Source of the DNA: Diadema setosum
Lineage: Eukaryota > Echinodermata > Echinoidea > Diadematoida > Diadematidae
Direction of reading: 5' to 3'
Assembly (NCBI RefSeq): GCF_964275005.1
Contig: NC_092695.1
Coordinates: 11,981,697 to 12,045,696, forward strand
Length of the DNA stretch: 64,000 bases
Made by a program: the position numbers and the translations under genes
Part shown: positions 56,464 to 64,000 of the stretch, in pieces
Numbering within the stretch: the first letter of the stretch is position 1
How the letters are laid out: each line of letters opens with the position of its first letter
The notes under the pieces: generated by a model
Seen by the model: the letters and a program-made list of their open reading frames with translations, nothing else
The model's database searches: none
Told to the model about the DNA's origin: nothing

Positions 56464-57658
56464 GATTGTTAGTAAAACTCCTCGAAACAGTGCATTTGCT
56501 CTTGTTCTCACTCTATAAAATACTTTGTGTCACAAAAATATTTTGACATTTAAGAGACACTGAAGTGTGCCCTTGTATCAAAGTTTTCCGCAGTCAATAG
56601 AAAGAGCATTATATCTGTTTTTGAAACCATAAGATCTCAATCCATGTATTTAACTTTTGCAGTTGTCAAACCAAGCACCTTGAAATATAAAAAAGACATA
56701 TCTCGACACACTTTACCAGTCCGTTTATAGAGTCTTTGTACTTCAAGTATTGTTTGTCTGTTTTATTTTGGGTTTTTTTTATTCGGAAAGCGAAATAACT
56801 TTGTGACGTATAAATAAAGGCACATAAAATATCAATAACGATGGATTTTTATCCTTTTTCTTTCCATCGGATATCTGGATATCTCTAGCGATTTACAAAA
56901 TTGAATTACACACACACACACACACACACAAACCACATACAAAAACAAAAATAAACAAACATATAAAAGACACTTTTCTAAAGGACGTGATCATGGTCGG
57001 TCGACTCACAGGTAGACAAAGTGTAGCACTTTTATTGTGAACACGTTCCCACATTGCCGACGCTTTCTACAGGACAGCTGATAAGATAGTACCTCTAAAG
57101 CAACGACACGTAAGTCACACTCACGGCAGAAGAAATAGGGAAAATAACAAACATTTTCCTGTATGATTACGTAACCATGCACAAATCGGGCACTTCGAGT
57201 CAGAAGAAGATGCCAACGCTATAGATACATACCCCCTGTATGTTGTGACGGCCGTTTATTATGTCTGAAAGCCAGGCAGTTGGTTCACATGACATGTTAT
57301 ACACTGTTATAATACCCAACCATGATCTATACTTGTGCTAATTTTCATTGCAGCACACAAAGATTTTATCTTCTTCTTCTTCTTCTTCTTTTCAATAAGC
57401 TGCCTTAACGTTTGTATATGCGAGGACAAAGTGTTAAGCTCGTTTTCAGACTCTATATAAAGGTATGCAGTGGAATAATTTAGGGTTATTTTTCTTTGTT
57501 TTCTGATTCACTATGCACCGCGGTTGCAATTTCTTCCGTTTGCACTTGACAGAATTCAGACAGAGTATACAGTTTACGGTTGAGACGGCAACTACAGATA
57601 TCCTTGAAAATGTTCAATTATATTCATTGATTTGTGCAAACATATTTTTCAATAGCCA
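56464..57658. other. Non-coding stretch
   Basis: (CA)n at 56908-56931, (CTT)n at 57369-57391. No exon recognised. Confidence 0.4.
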
Positions 57659-57662
57659 GGTG

Positions 57663-57770
57663 CGGGGGGGGGGGGGGGCAGGTACTAGGTTGTGATGCAC
57701 TACTCGATCATGGGGGGGGGGGGTTGTGTGTGTGTGTGGGTTTTTTTTCTTTTTTTTGGGGGGGGGGGTT
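57663..57770. repeat. G-tract cluster (possible G-quadruplex)
   Basis: Three G runs of 10-15 (57664-57678, 57712-57723, 57759-57769) plus (GT)n and T-runs within about 110 bp. The downstream Gly-rich frame is an artefact. Confidence 0.8.
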
Positions 57771-58390
57771 GTTAATGGAATTCGTTTGCACGTTCTACTT
57801 TCTGTCGTTGTTACACTTCTTTCATGATTTGATTTGCAGTGATATAGCGATGTTATTTTTTATTGCGCGAGATTCATTTGATTTATAGTTTGATTACAAA
57901 CCTGGACAATACTGTTTCTTATGCGTGATAGCAAACATACTTATGCGAGTGAATGAATATTAAATACGTCCAAACGCATTGACACTGTAACAAAATCAAT
58001 TGTGTATATATGGCCTTTCATTGTTTATTATTCTAATGTGTTTAACATCAGGATTATTATAGTATTTCATTACATCTTATTAATCATTATCAAAAGGATA
58101 CAATGGCCAAAATACACAAAAAGGATGTCTGATCGGTGTGGATATGAGAAAACCGGGAAAGTGCAGCCCCATCCATTATGTAGGTGGATTAAAAACGCAT
58201 GTTGACAACTCATGGAACTTATAGACAAACACCCAGATTTCTTGTTTAGATGTAGCAGGCCGTTGAAAGAGTGAGAAACGTTAAGACGTGGCAAAATTTC
58301 TCGGACAGGAAGCTGTGTTAGAATTCTCGTTCTTGTCATCGCAGTGTCAAGGTGAGAATGTCCCGGATGTCAACTTGTTTGTTCTCTGCA
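57771..58390. other. Non-coding stretch, possible intron
   Basis: AT-rich. It ends in a good acceptor (cttgtttgttctctgcag). Confidence 0.35.
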
Positions 58391-58392
58391 GC

Positions 58393-58622
58393 GATGCGCA
58401 GTCGTGCGCACCGTCTTTGACACGTATATGTCGCATCCCAATCGTGACTTTTCTTTGGGGGAAAAAAGGCATAATTTTCTATTATGTGCAATTCGACGTT
58501 CCATACCCATGAGACACCCCCAGCATTGTCAAGCGTCTGGTAGTCTCAAATATTGTAGTGAATGTTTGTTATCTGAAACAACTTTTCCGGTCGTTGACGA
58601 GGGAAAAAAAGAGATAAATTAA
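58393..58622 (+). CDS. Candidate internal or terminal exon
   Basis: Follows a strong polypyrimidine acceptor (cttgtttgttctctgcag) and is open in phase 0 for about 76 codons to a TAA near 58622 (CAVVRTVFDTYMSHPNRDFS..., later HCQASGSLKYCSECLLSE with several Cys). Phase 0 would be compatible with the donor of the 47.1-kb exon, but nothing else links them and I do not recognise the peptide. It may also be chance. Confidence 0.22.
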
Positions 58623-59826
58623 GTTGAAGAGGTCATCTTCACTGGAGCTGATAAGGCTGGGCCTATGCTGAGTTCTGATCGAAGTAGTATAATGCATTAT
58701 GTGTGATGTCATACAAAAAATTGAGGTCTTGCTTCAGTGGAAAGTTATAAAGTACCAGTTTCAATAATATAATCTTTCAGCTTACTTGAAATGACGTCGT
58801 GAAAACAATATTCATACACAATAACTCTGAACGAACTTCCTCATCAATACCACTTTGCCTTTACGGGGGTGTAGAAAAGCACTTAAAAAGTATAGGCCTT
58901 ATTGACACAGGGTATATAGGTTTTTTAGTGTAGACATAAGCGCCATACTCTTAACGAAGGCTTTTGGTCTGTACCACCTCACATTACACGAATATTATTT
59001 ATTCATGTGGGTCACGAAAAATGTTGAATTTCAATAACATGGAGAGTGAAATATCGTGTAAAGCGTAGGGAGGGCATTGAATCCAGAATGTCATTTTTAA
59101 GGGTCCATAGCAGTTACCACTGAACCTCGTTTCCCTCCCTCCCTCCCCCCCCCCTCCCCCCACCCATCGTCGTGGTGTACGTCTTCTCAAGATCGAGAAA
59201 TACGCAGTATGTGTCTTCTTGTTCGCTTTTCTTCACGCGACTTTTTTCGATGAGTGTGGCATTGTGGCAGGAATGTATTCTGCCCGGATTACACTGCTCG
59301 TCAAGACGTGGAACAACAAGCGTGTCAAGCGGAGAATAGACCCTTACAATCTAATCCTGCCGGAAAATAACAACGGCTGTCCTTGAGGAGTGCTTTGCGT
59401 CTCTACACGAATGCATTTTCCCCTCATTCTTTTCATTCGTATATAGGTGGAGAAACAAACAAAACCAAAAGAAAAATTTAAGCGAACTTAAGTCGCTGCA
59501 ATGAAACGATGTCAGCCCTGTAATGTGGCGCACAATGGTTTATGTTCTAGGCACCTATTTCAGTGTCCCACGAAATCATGAACGGTAGCAACGGAAGCAT
59601 CAAGGTACGGCATCAACCTTTCTATTTACTTACGAAAAAGCCAGAGTAAGCGATGGACGATGGGGGAACACCAATACACCAATTTGAAACCTGACAAGCA
59701 TCTTCCCTTATCGATCATCATATTCAAATAAACGGTTATTCTCACCTTACGAATTGGACGAACTTCCACATTTTGTTATACGTCACTCCAGAACATTCAT
59801 TATGAAGGATTTGTTGATAACTTGTC
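58623..59826. other. Non-coding stretch
   Basis: A pyrimidine run at 59131-59164 (ccctccctccctcccccc...). No exon supported. Confidence 0.4.
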
Positions 59827-59994
59827 GTTAACAGTGGCGGATCCAGAGGGGGCGCAAGGGGCGCACGCCCCTCTTTATTAGTTGTTAAAACCAAAGAAAT
59901 AAAAAGAAAAAATGAAATGAAACCCGGAAGTGGCACCGAAAATATTAGTTGCCCCCCCCCCCTTTACGGAATTCCTGGATCCGCCCCTAGTTAA
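59827..59994. mobile_element. CAGTGGCGGATCC MITE (copy 2), 5-bp TSD
   Basis: The element 59832-59989 (158 bp), closely similar to 41558-41720, is flanked by GTTAA on both sides (59827-59831, 59990-59994). The last base is A instead of G. Internal C-run and cccggaagtggcacc are conserved. Confidence 0.85.
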
Positions 59995-61150
59995 CATTGA
60001 TGTTCTGACCCTATACCTATAATGAAATATCTTGGCCCTATAAAATTAAACTTTGCATTCAATTAGCTCGTCATATCAATCAACTGTAATCTTCGGGTTC
60101 ACAGTTTAGCGAGCTTGTGAACAAGGTTTTACTCTGTAGAACGCTGCATGTTTGCATATAATACTACAATTTCCACCACGTGGTGCTCATAATGTTTTAT
60201 TACATATTTCCAGATTATTGGTGTTTTATCCTGAATTTAGATGCGATCAAGAATAGATTCGTCACCCCTAAAATGCTTTCCTGAGATATAAGTTATAAAT
60301 TAAGTTGAGTGTTTTGTTAGTGAACCCGCATTTATCAATAAAAATTTGAAGAAGGTATTTGTATACTTTATAATCACATTCATCTATATATTTCCCTTGT
60401 AAGGTAAAAAAGTCTCACCAGTCACCAGCATGATTAGTGCCAAACTGGCACTAAGAGAGACCTGTGGCATTTTTAACCCTGTCCTCGGCAAATTACCAGC
60501 TTAACATGACCGACACAGAGCATTGTGGAATGGTAGCTAAATACACAAACCTTGCGTGTAATTTTTTAAACTTATGATATAATGATTGATTACTTAAACA
60601 TACTAAGTATATGCAAATATATTATGTATGATATAGACAGATAGATTTCTGTGTCATGAATCCAATGTTGTGAGCTGATCATCACTGTAGGTTGAAATGG
60701 CTTGCTTTGAATCCCTAAATTATAATTATCTATTTTACCCCATAAAGAGATTGTGAACCTCTATATATAGGACCTCTGATGCGAAACGTATAGTTCTCAT
60801 TTCAAAGGAGAATGACACTTGATTAAAAGTACAACTCCTATGTTATAGTTTTGTTTTTCATCTGAAAGCAAGAGCAGTTTACAGTGACTGAATATGGCTC
60901 CCTGAATGCTGTCTGTCCAATTAAAGTCGGCTACAATTTCATATCATATCCTGGTCATTCCGCATTGTCGATACTGCCGAGTCGGCCGTATATGTGATTC
61001 AAAATGCTCCAGAAATATAAGGATGAATATTTTCATTTCGCTGCTAGAGATTTTAAGCTCATGACGCATCAAGCTAACCATTAATAGATTGAATTTAAAC
61101 ATTTCATTAATATTGTAGAAAGAAAAAAAACCCACCCAGAACAACAACAG
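59995..61150. other. Non-coding stretch
   Basis: AT-rich, nothing recognised. Confidence 0.4.
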
Positions 61151-62030
61151 TTGAATAGAATCAGGAGAGTTGTGAAAGATTATGTAAATAAGAACATTCA
61201 GAGAATTACGAAAATAATGTTTAATGCTAGGTTGGCAAAACGTATATGCTTATGTGCAGTGATTGGAATCGCTTTAATGAAGATTGCCTACATGCAGATA
61301 AGGATCATTTTAAACATCGTATGCATTCACATTGTGTGCACCATTACTGTGTTGGAAGTGGTGCTGTATCGTTCTATGGCTATGCTGCTGGTCTGCCCCA
61401 GTAGCACATTAACAGTTGATATTGTCTATAGAATAGACAATCGCAATTTCGACGTCTTTTATCGGGGACCTTATCCGTCCTCACGGAAGATTACCTGGTG
61501 GATGAAGAGACGCAAAAATCGGATTTTTGAAAGAGGATTATTTCGAGCGAGTATAATATGGAGGAAAGGCACAAGATGAGAGCAATGTGGAAAGTGGTGA
61601 AGAAGGAAGCAAAAAGGTTGCTTTGATTAATGACAGACTGCTCTAGGTAGGCAGCGTTTGTCCAGACTGTTAAGTCTAGGTCTAAGCCCGCTCACAAGGG
61701 GTTTGCTCTCCAAGAAGAAAGGTCGATATACTCGTGACTGCCTTCAACCATCTTCCGCCAGGTTACTTTGCGGCGCGTGCAGGAGGACAACGCGAAGTGC
61801 AAAGGGGACAAGTCACCGGGATGATTGCCATATACCCTGTTTTAGATGATAACGGAATCGAACACGCGACCGTAATATTTTCATCGTTGGTTGTTGCCCG
61901 TGGTCATAGAATTGCTCCACATCCATCTCTCAGCCTCCCCCCCCCCCCCATGATAGGGGAGGGGTGGCTCAAATTGCAGACGCTGATATTTGAGGAGGAA
62001 GTTATTACTATCGTTAATTATTAGCGTTCA
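61151..62030 (+). other. Two unassigned plus-strand open frames
   Basis: A frame open to 61579 (first ATG at about 61217) encodes a basic and hydrophobic peptide. A second frame (61734-62024, VTAFNHLPPGYFAARAGG...) follows in a GC-richer piece. Neither matches a family I know. They could be parts of a decayed retroelement or chance. Confidence 0.2.
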
Positions 62031-64000
62031 TTCTTCTAGATGAATGATTGAGATTTGTAGAAAATAGAGAACAGTCATAATACAGGCAAGATGATGCAAA
62101 CATGATGCGGTCTATAGCTGGCAGAATTAAAAAAAGAAAGATAGAAGAAGATAATTAAATTTGATATTTCTGATTGTCAGAGACAATGTGTATTCTAAAC
62201 TCTACACCCAGAGCGTGTTGAATCTATAACGGATGAAATATTTTGAAAAGAATGGAAGGATAAACAGTATTCTATAAAGCAACAGTGGAGAGTCCCCAAT
62301 CTTATACAGTATTATACACCGAAGTTATAACCACTATAGGTGAGCAGGCTACAGTGTAATTCATCACTATGCGTTTTTTGATGGCAAGTCGTCATACTTT
62401 CCTACTACACACAATAAGACACGTGTTAACATGTTTCGCTTTCCCATCTTTTTCAACGTGTTGATATGGCGTTGTGACCTATATCATGGAGGTGAGAGGA
62501 AACCCTCCCTGCCTATATTCAAGAATCAAAAGTTGCATCTGCTCTGCACGTCGCAAAACTGTGCACGACACAGGGTGTAATATAATTTACAAGCTATAGC
62601 GCCCTCAATGGAACTTTGAGCTCGTGCTTCAGACTGAACTGTCTAACTTCTCCAACACCGCAGACTTTCTGCAAAGTACCTTAGAGCAGAAGAACCTTGC
62701 GAATTTTAGGACTGAAGAGAAACAAGTTGGATTACTGAGATCTGAAGACATATTTCTCTCGTTAATATAATTATGATAATGATTTGACATTTAAATATAA
62801 CAACGTCTATCTATAAGAATTGTCACCAGATGGGATACCTGAAGGTGTCCTTCAATCCCTTAAAAATGCTTTTTCGATGCTCGCTGATGTACGATCTGCT
62901 GTAAGATCCGAGACGGCCTAGTGTGGCGCCCTATATTTTTTCCCTCGGGTAATCACACGGTCAGACCCGAATTCCTGCCAAAGAATCACTTTATTTATAC
63001 CTCTTTCGTACTACAGTAGTTGATTTGTTTAGGACGCTCATATCATGCCCTCCTCGAGAAACTTGGAAGTGCTACCTCGCCGCTTTATTGTTACAAATTG
63101 CATGGCTGCTCATGTCTGTAAAGGGGAAAAAAGAAGCTTATTATCGAGGTTTGTGCATAACAAAAGATCTACAGTCTACACCGTGACACAATAGAGACCG
63201 GTTCGGATTCAGCTCAAGCTCCATCGACCGCCATAAATCACGGGTTTGTAAAGTGGATTGGTTCCAGACATATCATTCTAAACTAATTACCTTCAACTCA
63301 ACTGATAGGCTCCATTTTTTATGTGCCATCATCGGAAATGAATGTTTCCACATTCACACTGAGGTATGAAAGGAAACCTCATCCGGATGATTTTCAGACT
63401 TAAAAATTTAAACAATTATGAACTGGTTATACTTGGTATAAAGAGTTTCAGAATTCATAATGATTGGGATGAGGAATGAGAATGTTTCCCAAATTTGTAA
63501 TAAATCACAATGAGCAAGGATGATGACATGGCAGCTTCACCATAAGAATGAATGAGTTGTGGGGGTTAGGAAGCAGAACAAAAAAGAAAAAAGAAAAGGA
63601 GAGATAAAGAAAACATTAATAAATTCATACGCAGTTGAACTTATAAGCAAGCTGTATTGTAATGGAATTTTATTGCTGCATTTCTGAAATATGTGAGCGT
63701 CCTATGTCATCATCCTTGTTCAGTGTAATTTCTTTCAGGGTTTTCAAGGTATTGGCTTGGGCTTCTCTTATTCGATTTATGATGTGAAATAATGATAAAA
63801 ATTGTCTGTTCTTCCCCTTTAATCATCAATGCTTAAATCCTGACCAGATGAGAGTTTAGAGATGTCTCTGAAATTCGCTGAACTTGAGCAATGACACCTC
63901 GCACCCATAGTACTTTAAGAGCTGACATGCATGCTCGTGCACGAATAGTTGTACTGAGTGCTTCATCACACAAAACTGTGCTTTTGTAGAGTAGCTTTTT
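62031..64000. other. Non-coding stretch to the window end
   Basis: No exon, RNA gene or repeat structure recognised beyond short A-rich tracts near 63580-63620. Confidence 0.4.

Overview
This is a stretch of animal genomic DNA: AT-rich, gene-poor, densely packed with short non-autonomous transposons and microsatellites, and interrupted by what look like spliced exons. The repeats (TTAA-flanked foldback MITEs, LINE 3' ends with the tail 'gtaaagcgcc...attattatt', CAGTGGCGGATCC elements, TTAGGG-like tracts, the recurring word taggccta) and the intronless class A receptor suggest a marine invertebrate deuterostome, most likely an echinoderm. That placement is inference from remembered repeat styles, not from a search.

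Layout. 1-8.8 kb is non-coding, with a poly-G/poly-C element, trinucleotide and dinucleotide repeats and a block of TTCGTTATTCCGAA-type motifs. 8.9-10.1 kb holds the one complete protein-coding gene, a 415-residue rhodopsin-class seven-transmembrane receptor on the plus strand in a single exon. Its stop codon lies inside a perfect 13-bp hairpin. 10-33 kb is repeat-rich: TTAA-flanked foldback elements, a tRNA-derived relic, the 3' end of a LINE with a decayed reverse transcriptase C-terminus, hAT-like and other inverted-terminal elements, a CpG-rich block near 25 kb, and two inverted-repeat elements carrying telomere-like repeats. 33.4-35.5 kb is an ACGT-rich tandem array: a roughly 60-bp monomer that changes into a roughly 185-bp higher-order unit. 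35.5-47 kb holds more MITEs, an inverted tRNA-like pair around long (AT)n tracts and two copies of further dispersed repeats. At 47.1 kb there is a convincing first coding exon (plus strand, strong Kozak start, 31 codons, splice donor). Its later exons could not be assigned with confidence. 49.8-64 kb holds a minus-strand LINE 3' end, a pogo-like MITE, a GGGCCCGTTGCAT palindrome, a 617-bp foldback palindrome and long unassigned intergenic or intronic DNA.

Nothing ties the receptor and the 47-kb gene together functionally. They are probably ordinary neighbours. The most distinctive structures are the ACGT array with its higher-order organisation, the set of TTAAAGG...CCTTTAA foldback elements (at least six, in four families), the receptor's stop-codon hairpin, and the inverted tRNA-like pair. 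All coordinates of repeats were read by eye and may be off by a few bases.
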